DNA from: Lunatimonas salinarum
GTDB lineage: Bacteria; Bacteroidota; Bacteroidia; Cytophagales; Cyclobacteriaceae
NCBI RefSeq assembly: GCF_017811155.1
Contig: NZ_JACVCV010000018.1
Span: 1-64,000 of the forward strand
DNA length: 64,000 nucleotides
Direction of reading: 5' to 3'
This document shows, in pieces, positions 42,086-51,592 of the stretch (its first letter is position 1; every line of letters begins with the position of its first letter). The notes below the pieces were generated by a model. The model searched no databases and was not told the origin of the DNA. It saw only the letters and a program-made list of their open reading frames with translations. The position numbers were made by a program, and so were the translations under genes.

Positions 42086-44734
42086 TTGAGAAGTAATACG
42101 CTATATACTGTCTTTTTGTTTTGCATCCTTTTAGTCACCTCCTGCACTTCGCAGAAGGATACGTACATGAACAGGCTGTACCATAACACAACGGCCAAAT
42201 TCAACGCGTATTTTCTGGCGTTGGATAAAATACGGGAAGTGGAGGCGAACATTGAGTCCGAATACGAGGAAGACTATTCGCAGGTGTTGCCCGTTTTTTA
42301 CCCCATTGACAGTACGGTGATCGAATCCAACAATGAAGCACTGATGCAAGCGAGGGACTTGGCCTCCAAAGCCATCGATTGGCATAGAATCAGCAAATGG
42401 GTAGATCCTTCCTATTACCTGTTGGGCAAAATCGACTATTTCCAAGGTAACTTTGACGAAGCCCAAAATACATTCAAATACCTCAATGTGAACAGCAAAC
42501 AAAAAGAGGTTCGCCACTTATCGCTGATCGGATTGTTGCGGTCATTCATAGACCTTCAAAAATTTGACGATGCCGTGTACGTGATGGACTTTCTGTCCAA
42601 AGAGTCCGGAATCAGCGATGAGAATCGATTTCTGCTGTACCAGACCTTGGCGTATTACTACGAGGCCAAAGGGGAAACGGATATGGTGGCTCCTGCGCTT
42701 TTTCGGGCACTGGAATTTGCCGAAGATAAAAGGGCCATTTCCCGAATGAATTTTATCTTGGGACAACTCTATCAGCAGGCGGGACTAGACGCCGTTGCCT
42801 ACGAATATTACCAAAAGGCGATCACGGGAAGCCCCAGTTACGAACGAACCTTTTTTGCGGTTCTCTATTCCCAGCAGGTAGCAGAACTGGGAAAAAGCAA
42901 AGACCTTCGCCGGGTAAGGAGCTACTACGATGACCTGTACAAAGACCGGAAAAACCTTGAATTTAGGGATGTAATCCTCTACGAAAAGGCCCTATTTGAG
43001 TACAAACAAAGCGAAAAAGAAGAAAGCATTCGATTACTTACCTTAGCCGCGAAAGAACCCACCGAAAACCGTCGGCAAAAAGGGTATATTTACGAGAAGC
43101 TGGCAGACATTTACCTACAGGACTACAACGACTTCCTGACTACCAAATACTACTTGGACAGTGCTATGAAGCAATTCCGGGAGGGCGACAAAAACTACGA
43201 GGTACTGGCCGCAAGAAAGGAAATATTTGACCAATACGCCTTAAATTTCGAGTTGATCCAAGCCAATGATAGCCTGATTTCGCTTAGCCGGCTTTCTCCC
43301 GAGCAGCAGGAAGCCTATGTGGACGATTTTCTCAAAAAGGAGGAAGAGCGCTTGATCCAGGAGGCAGAGATGCAGCGAAACAAAAAACCCTCTGGAATTT
43401 TTGATAACCTCTTGGCATCTGCAGGAGGTGGTGGCTCGGGCACATCGTTTTACTGGGAAAATCCAAGCGCCATGTCACAGGGAGCCATCGAATTTAATCG
43501 CGTGTGGGGAAACCGACCCTTGACTGACAACTGGCGTAGAAGCGCACGTGGGTTTCAAGAATCTCCCAACACCGATAATTCTCAAGATGCAGGTATTCAA
43601 TCAATCTCCGAAGACCAGGAAATGACTTCAGCGATGGCCGCCCTGAATCTTCCAGATCGGCAAAGCTTGCTCTCCCGCATTCCCAAGGACCAAGCGACCA
43701 TAGACCGGTTGGTAGACGAGATGGAGGATGCCAACTTCAATTTGGGAAAATTATTGTTTTTTGATCTCAAGGATCCGCATCGGTCGATTTCTTACATGGA
43801 GACCTTGGTAAACGAATACCCGGGTACCCTAAAAAAGCCCGAAGCCTATTACACCCTGTACCTTGCGAATAAAGAATTGGGACAGGACTTTGGACAATAT
43901 GTATCTTTATTGAACAAGGAATTTCCAGAATCCCAATACACCAAATCGGTCAATAATCCCGAGTCGGTATCCGGAACACAGGCCAATTTTGAGTCTTCAC
44001 AAAATTATGCGGCCGCTTACCGCCTATATCAGACAGGAAATTACCAAGACTCAAGGGAACTCGTCCGGAACACATTAAATAGCTATCCGCTGACCAAAAA
44101 CACCGATAGGCTGTTGATTTTGGATATAATGAATACGGGCAAGCTCGGTAATTTAGAAGAATACCGAATCAAGCTCGAAAATTTCCTCTTGAACGCTTCC
44201 GATCCGGAATTGATAAACTTGGCAAGGAAAATGCTAGATGGCGTAGGAGGTGGCGAAGAACAGGATGACGCCATGGCAGATGCGGCCCATGATAGGGAAG
44301 AAGAGCCGGAAAAAACTACCGAAGTGGGAAATGGTGATACCGAAGAAGCCGCCGAAGAGCAGATTTACCGGGTCAATGAATCCCAAACCCATGTCTTTAT
44401 TTTAGCCATGGAACCAAGTACGGCGGCGGAATCAAAAAACCTGACGGCAGATTTGGAGAAATTTCACAGCACAAATTTCCCCAACGATCGCCTGCGGACA
44501 GGAACGATCGCCTTGGACAGGGAAAACACCATTGTGATCATCAGCCCATTTTCCAATTATGAAAAGGCGCGGGTTTACCGAGATCAGTTTTTAAATTCTT
44601 TTAACACCGAAAACCTACCGGAGGAGGCAAAATTGAGTAGTTTTGTTATTTCGATAGAAAACTTCCAACAACTGAATCGACGCAAAGACCTCGAAGAATA
44701 TCGGACCTTCTTCCGGAAGTCATACAACAACTAA
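42086..44734 (+). CDS. sprE: Type IX secretion / gliding lipoprotein SprE (PorW), TPR protein
   Basis: An 882-residue lipoprotein: signal peptide with lipobox LLVTSC ending at C20, then the SprE/PorW-like start YMNRLYHNTTAKFNAYFLAL. Tetratricopeptide-like helices fill much of the protein (for example SYYLLGKIDYFQGNFDEAQN and QLYQQAGLDAVAYEYYQKAI). The last 120 residues form a separate alpha/beta domain (YRVNESQTHVFILAMEPS) after an acidic linker. In other Bacteroidota SprE/PorW joins the outer-membrane Sov translocon to the PorK/GldK-N ring. The start codon is TTG. PBP1A begins one base after its stop. Confidence 0.85.
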   Translation: MRSNTLYTVFLFCILLVTSCTSQKDTYMNRLYHNTTAKFNAYFLALDKIREVEANIESEYEEDYSQVLPVFYPIDSTVIESNNEALMQARDLASKAIDWHRISKWVDPSYYLLGKIDYFQGNFDEAQNTFKYLNVNSKQKEVRHLSLIGLLRSFIDLQKFDDAVYVMDFLSKESGISDENRFLLYQTLAYYYEAKGETDMVAPALFRALEFAEDKRAISRMNFILGQLYQQAGLDAVAYEYYQKAITGSPSYERTFFAVLYSQQVAELGKSKDLRRVRSYYDDLYKDRKNLEFRDVILYEKALFEYKQSEKEESIRLLTLAAKEPTENRRQKGYIYEKLADIYLQDYNDFLTTKYYLDSAMKQFREGDKNYEVLAARKEIFDQYALNFELIQANDSLISLSRLSPEQQEAYVDDFLKKEEERLIQEAEMQRNKKPSGIFDNLLASAGGGGSGTSFYWENPSAMSQGAIEFNRVWGNRPLTDNWRRSARGFQESPNTDNSQDAGIQSISEDQEMTSAMAALNLPDRQSLLSRIPKDQATIDRLVDEMEDANFNLGKLLFFDLKDPHRSISYMETLVNEYPGTLKKPEAYYTLYLANKELGQDFGQYVSLLNKEFPESQYTKSVNNPESVSGTQANFESSQNYAAAYRLYQTGNYQDSRELVRNTLNSYPLTKNTDRLLILDIMNTGKLGNLEEYRIKLENFLLNASDPELINLARKMLDGVGGGEEQDDAMADAAHDREEEPEKTTEVGNGDTEEAAEEQIYRVNESQTHVFILAMEPSTAAESKNLTADLEKFHSTNFPNDRLRTGTIALDRENTIVIISPFSNYEKARVYRDQFLNSFNTENLPEEAKLSSFVISIENFQQLNRRKDLEEYRTFFRKSYNN

Positions 44735-44735
44735 A

Positions 44736-47048
44736 ATGGCAAAGCAAAAACCTACTACCACCGGATTTAACGTCCAAAGAACCATCAAGTACCTTTGGAT
44801 TTTTTTTGTGGCGAGCATCCTCGGATTTGTGTTGTTTATCTTAGCGGTAAGCTCCAACTTTTTGGGCCTTTTCGGAAGCATGCCCGACTTCAAATCCTTG
44901 GAAAACCCGGAGAGCGAGTTGGCTTCCGAGTTATTCTCAGCTGACGGCGTCTTGCTGGGAAAGTATTTCCGAGAAAACCGCAGCCCTGTGACCTATAACG
45001 AATTGAGCCGCAACCTCATCAATGCCTTGATTGCTACGGAAGATGTTCGATTCGATGATCATTCTGGTATAGACCCGCGGGGAATGGCCCGAGTACTATT
45101 TAAAAGCCTCATCCTACAGCAGCGGGGGGCAGGCGGAGGGAGTACGCTTAGTCAGCAAACAGCGAAAAACCTGTTCAAAACAAGAACTAAAGAAATGCAG
45201 GGTACCCTAAATAGGGTTCCAGGCCTAAGTATGCTAATCATCAAAACCAAAGAATGGTTAGTGGCTGCCCAACTGGAAAAATCCTACACCAAGGATGAAA
45301 TCCTTACCATGTACCTCAACACCTCGGATTTTGGCAGCAATGCCTATGGGATAAAAACCGCTTCCAAAACCTTCTTCAATAAAGAGCCCAATGACCTAGC
45401 AGTGCAGGAGGCAGCTACCTTGGTGGGCCTTTTCAAAGCACCTACATATTACAGCCCCGTATTCAACCCCGAAAATAGCCTCCGCCGTAGAAATACTGTT
45501 TTGGCACAAATGGAAAAGTACGGATTTCTGTCGCAAACGGAATTTGACTCCATCTCCAGCCTTCCGATTGAACTGGAATATCGGGTAGAAAACCACAACG
45601 AAGGGATGGCTACCTATTTCCGAGAAGTTGTCAAGGCTGACTTATTGAAATGGGCAAAGGACAACCTGAAGCCCGATGGATCTTCGTACGATCTTTTTGG
45701 CGATGGCCTTCGGGTTTTTACCACGATTGACAGCAGGCTTCAGCGCTATGCGGAAGAGGCTGTAGCCACCCATATGGCCGACCTGCAGAAAAAATTTGAA
45801 GCAGAAGTGGGCAAACGCGAGCCATGGATTGACAACCAAGGCAGGGCAATCCCCAATTTTATCGAAAATGCCGTTAGGCGCACCGAGGCCTATCGCCTAC
45901 TGAAGCTAAAATACGGGGACGATAACGATTCGATCCAATACAAACTCAACGAAAAGAAAAAAATGCGTGTCTTTTCATGGAATGAAGGAGAGGTAGATAC
46001 GCTCATGAGCACCATGGATTCCCTTCGTCATTATAAAAAGTACCTGCAAACCGGATTTGTCACCATGGATCCCCATACCGGCCACATTAAATCTTGGGTG
46101 GGAGGCATCAATCACAAGCACTTCAAATACGACCACGTAAAGCAGGGTAAACGACAACCTGGCTCCACGTTTAAACCGTTTGTGTACGCAGCGGCAATTG
46201 AAAACGGCTACGGACCCTGCTATTCCGTCATCGATCAACCTGTAGAGGTGAGTGTACCCAACCAGCCTATCTGGCAACCCAGTAATGCAGATGGCAAGTT
46301 TACATACGAACGCATGACCATCCGAAAGGCGATGGCACAGTCGGTAAACTCGGTTACTGCATACATGATGAAGAAACTTAGTCCTCGCGTGGTGGTAGAA
46401 ACGGCCCACCGAATAGGCATTACCAGCGACCTGGACGAAGTGCCGGCATTGGCTTTGGGAACGAGTGATGTATCCATATTGGAGATGGTGGGCGCATTCG
46501 GAACCTTTGCCAATAAAGGAGAGCACATCACACCCATTTACATAGACCGAATCGAGGACAAAAATGGAAATGTACTGTATCAATTCATTCCCAAAAAACG
46601 TCCTGCAATGAGCGAGGAGCATGCCTACCTGATGCTATACATGCTTCGTGGAGGCACCGAAGAAGAGGGAGGCACCAGTCAGGGAGTGCCATGGACACTC
46701 CGAGATCAAGGGAATGAAATCGGCGGTAAGACGGGAACTACACAAAACGCTTCAGACGGCTGGTATATGGCCGTAACCAAAGACCTGGTCAGTGGAATAT
46801 GGGTAGGAGGAGATGACCGTGCCATCCACTTTAGAAGCTGGATCAGCGGTCAAGGCTCCAGAACGGCCCGTCCCATTTGGACCAATTTCATGGCCAAAGT
46901 CTACGACGATCCCTCCACGGGTATCACCAAAGGACCCTTTCCCATGCCGGAAAGACCTTTGAGTATGGAAATCGACTGTTCCATGTATGACCTCAACCGA
47001 CCGGATTTCGACGATTTCCAGTTTGACAGCCAAACGACCGACTTCTAA
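44736..47048 (+). CDS. Class A penicillin-binding protein (PBP1A type)
   Basis: A 770-residue bifunctional cell-wall synthase. After one transmembrane helix (about 18-40) comes the GT51 glycosyltransferase domain with TEDVRFDDHSGIDPRG and GGSTLSQQTAKNLF. The transpeptidase domain has the active-site serine in PGSTFKPF (SxxK), the second motif SVN in AQSVNSVTAYM, and KTGTTQN. All catalytic residues are present. It polymerises and cross-links peptidoglycan in the periplasm. It is one base downstream of sprE and probably co-transcribed. Confidence 0.97.
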   Translation: MAKQKPTTTGFNVQRTIKYLWIFFVASILGFVLFILAVSSNFLGLFGSMPDFKSLENPESELASELFSADGVLLGKYFRENRSPVTYNELSRNLINALIATEDVRFDDHSGIDPRGMARVLFKSLILQQRGAGGGSTLSQQTAKNLFKTRTKEMQGTLNRVPGLSMLIIKTKEWLVAAQLEKSYTKDEILTMYLNTSDFGSNAYGIKTASKTFFNKEPNDLAVQEAATLVGLFKAPTYYSPVFNPENSLRRRNTVLAQMEKYGFLSQTEFDSISSLPIELEYRVENHNEGMATYFREVVKADLLKWAKDNLKPDGSSYDLFGDGLRVFTTIDSRLQRYAEEAVATHMADLQKKFEAEVGKREPWIDNQGRAIPNFIENAVRRTEAYRLLKLKYGDDNDSIQYKLNEKKKMRVFSWNEGEVDTLMSTMDSLRHYKKYLQTGFVTMDPHTGHIKSWVGGINHKHFKYDHVKQGKRQPGSTFKPFVYAAAIENGYGPCYSVIDQPVEVSVPNQPIWQPSNADGKFTYERMTIRKAMAQSVNSVTAYMMKKLSPRVVVETAHRIGITSDLDEVPALALGTSDVSILEMVGAFGTFANKGEHITPIYIDRIEDKNGNVLYQFIPKKRPAMSEEHAYLMLYMLRGGTEEEGGTSQGVPWTLRDQGNEIGGKTGTTQNASDGWYMAVTKDLVSGIWVGGDDRAIHFRSWISGQGSRTARPIWTNFMAKVYDDPSTGITKGPFPMPERPLSMEIDCSMYDLNRPDFDDFQFDSQTTDF

Positions 47049-47078
47049 TCCCCGATTGATGGCTGCACCTGTGCAGAC

Positions 47079-48914
47079 ATGGTAGGCCAAATTACCGCAT
47101 TCATGATGGAATCACCTGCATACCGTCCGGAGGAATACCACCACTTACCGGATCAACCGGGCGTATACCGCTATTACAACGCCGCAGGAGAGTTGATTTA
47201 CGTGGGCAAAGCGAAGAGCCTGAAAAAGCGGGTAGCCAGCTATTTTGGAAACAGCATAGGCATCAATCGGAAAACCCGAAGAATGGTAAAGGAGATTGAT
47301 AGGATCGAATTTACCCTCGTCAACTCAGAGTTTGACGCACTGCTGTTAGAAAACAACCTTATCAAGAAATCCCAGCCCAAATACAACATCCTCCTAAAGG
47401 ATGACAAAACATATCCCTATTTACTGCTTACGAAAGAACACTATCCCCGAATTTACCCGACTCGGAAGGTTATTCCTTCAAAAGGCACCTATTACGGTCC
47501 ATTTGCCAGTGTAAAAGGCATGAATAACGTATTGGAGCTTATACGATCCCTGTTTACCATCCGAACCTGCAAGCTCGACCTATCACCCGCCAAAGTAGCA
47601 GCAGAGAAATACAAAGTATGCCTGGAGTACCACCTTGGAAATTGCCTGGGACCTTGCGAGCGCCTGCAATCCGAGGAAGATTATCAAAAGGACATCGAAC
47701 AGGCCAAATACATTCTAAAAGGCAATCTGGGTATTGCGAAGGGATATTTTAAGGAAAAGATGCAGGAGGCTGCACAAAGCCTGGCGTTTGAGGTAGCCCA
47801 ACGGTACAAGGATAAGCTGGATCTATTGGAAAAATACCAAGCCAAATCGTTGGTTTTAAGCCAAAGTATAGGCAGCTTGGATATTTTTAGCATTGTGGTA
47901 GACGAAAAAGTGGCATTCGTAAACTACTTAAAAATCAAGGACGGCGCTTTGATCCTTTCAAAAACGGTGGAATTGCGAAAGCGGCTGGACGAAGAACCTG
48001 CAGAACTGCTCCTAACGGCAGTAATCAGGCTTCGGGATCAGTTTCAGAGTGAAGCAAAAGAGGTATTGGTAAACATTCCGATGGAAGAAGAAATCGGAGA
48101 CTTCCAAGTTACCGTACCCAAAATTGGCGATAAGCGAAAACTTATTGAGCTTTCCCTGAAAAACGCCCTGTATTACAAAAAGGAAAAAGCCCTGCTGACC
48201 GGTGAAGTCCAAGACAAGAAGAACCGTATTCTGCGCCAATTGCAAAGCGACTTATCCCTTCCGGAACTGCCTGATCACATCGAATGCTTTGACAATTCCA
48301 ATATTCAGGGAACACATCCCGTGGCAAGCATGGTTTGCTTCCTGAATGGAAAACCTGCAAACAAAGAATACCGCCACTATCATATTAAAACCGTGGAAGG
48401 CCCGAATGACTTCGCAAGCATGGAAGAAGTCGTGGGAAGACGATACCAACGCCTACAAGAGGAAGAAAAACCCCTTCCCAAGCTAATCGTAATCGATGGA
48501 GGCAAGGGTCAGCTTTCTTCTGCGGTGAGTGCATTAAAAGCGCAGGGAATCTACGGCAAAATCCCCATCATCGGCATTGCCAAACGCCTGGAAGAAATCT
48601 ACTTTCCGGAAGATTCCTACCCAATCTACATCGATAAAAAATCAGAATCCTTACGCCTTTTGCAGCGCATCCGGGATGAAGCCCACCGATTTGCCATTAC
48701 CTTTCACCGAAATGTCCGCAGCAAAAATGCATTTGGAACACAACTCACAGAAATAGAAGGAGTGGGAAAGCTGACCGCAGAAAAGCTACTTAAGCACTTT
48801 AAATCCATCAAAAAGATAAAGGAAGCTAGCTTAGAAGAAATGCAAACTGTCATCGGCAAAGACAAAGCCGAGAAAGTCATGGCAAAAATCATCGAATGGC
48901 GGAAATCAAGTTAA
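47079..48914 (+). CDS. uvrC: Excinuclease ABC subunit C
   Basis: A protein of up to 611 residues making both incisions in nucleotide excision repair. It has an N-terminal GIY-YIG nuclease (GVYRYYNAAGELIYVGKAKS), a cysteine cluster CLEYHLGNCLGPCE, an RNase H-like C-terminal nuclease (HIECFDNSNIQGTHPVASMV, LIVIDGGKGQLSSA), and helix-hairpin-helix motifs (EIEGVGKLTAEKLLKHF). The first ATG gives nine or ten residues more than usual; the ATG pair at 47103-47108 (MMESPAYRPEEY) is the more likely start. Confidence 0.97.
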   Translation: MVGQITAFMMESPAYRPEEYHHLPDQPGVYRYYNAAGELIYVGKAKSLKKRVASYFGNSIGINRKTRRMVKEIDRIEFTLVNSEFDALLLENNLIKKSQPKYNILLKDDKTYPYLLLTKEHYPRIYPTRKVIPSKGTYYGPFASVKGMNNVLELIRSLFTIRTCKLDLSPAKVAAEKYKVCLEYHLGNCLGPCERLQSEEDYQKDIEQAKYILKGNLGIAKGYFKEKMQEAAQSLAFEVAQRYKDKLDLLEKYQAKSLVLSQSIGSLDIFSIVVDEKVAFVNYLKIKDGALILSKTVELRKRLDEEPAELLLTAVIRLRDQFQSEAKEVLVNIPMEEEIGDFQVTVPKIGDKRKLIELSLKNALYYKKEKALLTGEVQDKKNRILRQLQSDLSLPELPDHIECFDNSNIQGTHPVASMVCFLNGKPANKEYRHYHIKTVEGPNDFASMEEVVGRRYQRLQEEEKPLPKLIVIDGGKGQLSSAVSALKAQGIYGKIPIIGIAKRLEEIYFPEDSYPIYIDKKSESLRLLQRIRDEAHRFAITFHRNVRSKNAFGTQLTEIEGVGKLTAEKLLKHFKSIKKIKEASLEEMQTVIGKDKAEKVMAKIIEWRKSS

Positions 48915-48987
48915 TACCAGTCGTTTGCTATTTTTTCGGATTAGCAGGGCACCTTGGTTCCCGTAGGTAGCCAATAGGATCAACCCT

Positions 48988-50103
48988 CTATATTCGTTCC
49001 AGCTTCATAGGATAGGTCCTCCCGCCATTCCATTGGCACACATAGATATTTTCATCTTGGTCCACACAGACATCATGCCCATGACTCAGGAAGGGGACTT
49101 CCTGGATCTGATGTTCTAACATGCCATTTATGTACCGAGGTGCCTGTCCGCCTGGATTGGAGATCACCCGATCCTGCTCGTCCAAGATGGTGATGTATCC
49201 CGTACCCGCTTTTGCTTTACCATCTATTTGCGACCAACATACGCCCGCGTACACGTTTTTCCCATGAATTACTGCCCTATTTACCATTGCCCCGGGGATC
49301 GTGACGGTTTTTTTGTATCGTCCGTCAAGCGTGTAAAACTTAAAAGAGCACTCTTCGCGGGACGTTACAATCAATTGTGGCTCGTCTGGATTTCTGGTGT
49401 CCAGCGTAACTCCATGTGCGGTTTTCAGTTGGTAGTTGGGATCCGAATTATTCCTACCGCCAAAATGTCGGATGTATCGGCCATGCTGATCGTACTGTAT
49501 GATGTAGCAGGAGCCGTATCCATCGGCTACATAAATATCTCCGTTGGGTCCGATTGCGGTCTCCGAGGGCTTAAAAGCCATGCCTGGCTCATACACTCCG
49601 ATCGTTTGGGGATGTCCCAAATTGAACACCAATTCTCCTTTCATGGTGATCTTCGATACAAAGCCATTGCCACTGAAGTACTTCCACTCATCCGGATGCT
49701 TGTGGTCGTGAAACCAACCACTGTCCGTAATATATAAAAACTCTTCACCTCCCTCTTCACTCAGGGTGAGTCCGTGGCCTCCAGGAAACCGGTTACAAAA
49801 AGCATCAAGCAGATTCCCCGATTGATCATAAAAAATGAGGTTGTTCCGGGGTTCATCGGTCAGTAGGATGATCCGCCCTTTGGAATCGATCACCATCTCG
49901 TGGCAGTTATCGATCGGCACCTTTTTGGGGTCGAGCTGACCCCACTGCGTGTCTACCCGATACTTAAAATCCCCGTGACCCACGATTTCTCCATTGAACT
50001 TATTGGAGCTTGGACGGTAATTGGGGAGGTTCCCGACTGCATGCAACGTGGGAAAAGCCGCTCCCACGGTGGCTACTTTTGCTATGAAATTTCTTCGTCT
50101 CAT
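48988..50103 (-). CDS. Tat-exported six-bladed beta-propeller (NHL-like) protein
   Basis: A 371-residue protein with a twin-arginine start (MRRRNFIAKVATVGAAF). NHL/SMP-30-like blade repeats follow: HEMVIDSKGRIILLTDEPRN, GHGLTLSEEGGEEFLYITDS, ETAIGPNGDIYVADGYG, HGVTLDTRNPDEPQLIVTS, HDVCVDQDENIYVCQWNGG. Each blade has the D-x-x-G-x-I/L-Y-V pattern. It might be an enzyme (lactonase- or lyase-like) or a binding protein; catalytic residues cannot be identified by eye. It is the last gene of the cytochrome/DUF1501 unit, 3 bp after the DUF1501 gene. Confidence 0.85.
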   Translation of the reverse strand: MRRRNFIAKVATVGAAFPTLHAVGNLPNYRPSSNKFNGEIVGHGDFKYRVDTQWGQLDPKKVPIDNCHEMVIDSKGRIILLTDEPRNNLIFYDQSGNLLDAFCNRFPGGHGLTLSEEGGEEFLYITDSGWFHDHKHPDEWKYFSGNGFVSKITMKGELVFNLGHPQTIGVYEPGMAFKPSETAIGPNGDIYVADGYGSCYIIQYDQHGRYIRHFGGRNNSDPNYQLKTAHGVTLDTRNPDEPQLIVTSREECSFKFYTLDGRYKKTVTIPGAMVNRAVIHGKNVYAGVCWSQIDGKAKAGTGYITILDEQDRVISNPGGQAPRYINGMLEHQIQEVPFLSHGHDVCVDQDENIYVCQWNGGRTYPMKLERI

Positions 50104-50106
50104 GGA

Positions 50107-51588
50107 TTAAGCCAATATATCTTTTACCACATGGCCATGAACGTCGGTAAGGCGATACCGTCGTCCCTGGTGCTTGAAGGTGAGTCTTTCGTGATCTACC
50201 CCTAGCAAATGAAGCAGGGTTGCCTGAAAATCATGCACATGAACCGGGTTTTCAACGATGTTATAGCCGAAGGGATCGGTTTTTCCGTAAACCTTGCCTG
50301 GCTTGATCCCTCCCCCTGCCATCCAAGCGCTGAAGGTTCTAGGATGGTGATCCCTTCCATAGTTGGATTTCGTTATTTTCCCCTGTGAAAAACTGGTTCG
50401 ACCAAATTCCCCTCCCCAAATGACAAGCGTGTCTTCCAGCAGGCCCCGCTGTTTGAGGTCCTTTACCAGGGCCGCTGAGGCCTTGTCCGAAGACATTGCC
50501 ATTTTTGTGATTTCGTCCGGGAGATTTCCATGTTGATCCCAACCCATATGATACAATTGGATAAAGTTTACATCTCGTTCGGCAAGCCTGCGCGCCATTA
50601 GGCAATTATAGGCGTAGGTACCCGGAATTCGTGCCTCCTCGCCATATAAATTGAAAATATAGGCGGGTTCGTCCGAAAGGTCTGCGATTTCGGGAACGCT
50701 GCTCTGCATACGATACGCCATTTCGTACTGGCTTAATTTGGAATCAATTTCCGGATCGCCCCATACCTCTTTTTGTTCCGCTTCCAATTCGGCCAAATAG
50801 TCCAACTCTGAGCGACGGCGTTCTCTGGTAATACCATTGGGATTACTTAGGTATAGGACCGGGTCATGACCGGAACGAAAGCGAACGCCTTGATGATGGG
50901 ACGGCAAAAAACCACTGTTCCAAGCTTGCATGTTTAGGTTTTGGGCCCCATTCTTCCCGCGGGACAACATGACAATAAAGGAAGGAAGGTTGTCATTCGA
51001 ACTCCCGAGGCCGTAACTCATCCACGAGCCGATACTCGGCCTTCCGACTTGTTGTGAACCGGTTTGCATAAAAATTACTGCAGGTTCGTGGTTAATGGCA
51101 TCGGTATGCATGGAATTAATCATGCAAATATCTTCCGCAATGTCGGCTGTATTGGGCATAAGCTTGCTAAAATAACCGCCGGTCTTGGGGTGCTGCGTAA
51201 ATTCGAATTGAGAGCCGACTAGCGGGAAGCTGGATTGTGCCGCCAACATTCCGGAAACCCGTTGTCCCCCCCTTACAGAGTCGGGAATTTCCTCTCCCTG
51301 ACGCTTGTTTAATTCGGGTTTGTAATCAAACAATTCGAACTGGCTGGGTCCCCCACTTTGAAAAAGGTAGATGACCCGCTTTGCCTTGGGTGTATGATGG
51401 GTTCCTCCCAAAATTCCGCGATTATTGACCAATTGTCGATCAATTTCTGCTGAGCCAGAAGCCTTCAAGAAGTTGGGGAAAAGGAGACTACCCAAGGCCA
51501 GTCCGCCCAGGCCTCTCGACGTTTTTTGTAGGAACTCCCTGCGGGTTTTGAAATATTCATTCGCCTGAATTTCTTTCAAATAGCTCAT
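50107..51588 (-). CDS. Tat-exported DUF1501 protein
   Basis: A 493-residue protein of the DUF1501 family, part of the alkaline-phosphatase/sulfatase-like superfamily. Tat motif TR16R17EFLQKTSRGLGGL. Family phrases are FQSGGPSQFELFDYKPEL near residue 85, and GEFGRTSFSQG and GRDHHPRTFSAWMAGGGIKPG near 395-430. DUF1501 genes nearly always accompany DUF1549/DUF1553 cytochrome genes, as here (gap 4 bp). Their biochemical role is not established. Full length and without lesions. Confidence 0.9.
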   Translation of the reverse strand: MSYLKEIQANEYFKTRREFLQKTSRGLGGLALGSLLFPNFLKASGSAEIDRQLVNNRGILGGTHHTPKAKRVIYLFQSGGPSQFELFDYKPELNKRQGEEIPDSVRGGQRVSGMLAAQSSFPLVGSQFEFTQHPKTGGYFSKLMPNTADIAEDICMINSMHTDAINHEPAVIFMQTGSQQVGRPSIGSWMSYGLGSSNDNLPSFIVMLSRGKNGAQNLNMQAWNSGFLPSHHQGVRFRSGHDPVLYLSNPNGITRERRRSELDYLAELEAEQKEVWGDPEIDSKLSQYEMAYRMQSSVPEIADLSDEPAYIFNLYGEEARIPGTYAYNCLMARRLAERDVNFIQLYHMGWDQHGNLPDEITKMAMSSDKASAALVKDLKQRGLLEDTLVIWGGEFGRTSFSQGKITKSNYGRDHHPRTFSAWMAGGGIKPGKVYGKTDPFGYNIVENPVHVHDFQATLLHLLGVDHERLTFKHQGRRYRLTDVHGHVVKDILA

Positions 51589-51592
51589 GTTG

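Noticed and set aside
45975-46622. 215-codon minus-strand frame inside the penicillin-binding protein gene
   Set aside because: Shadow of a gene with intact SxxK, SxN and KTG motifs.
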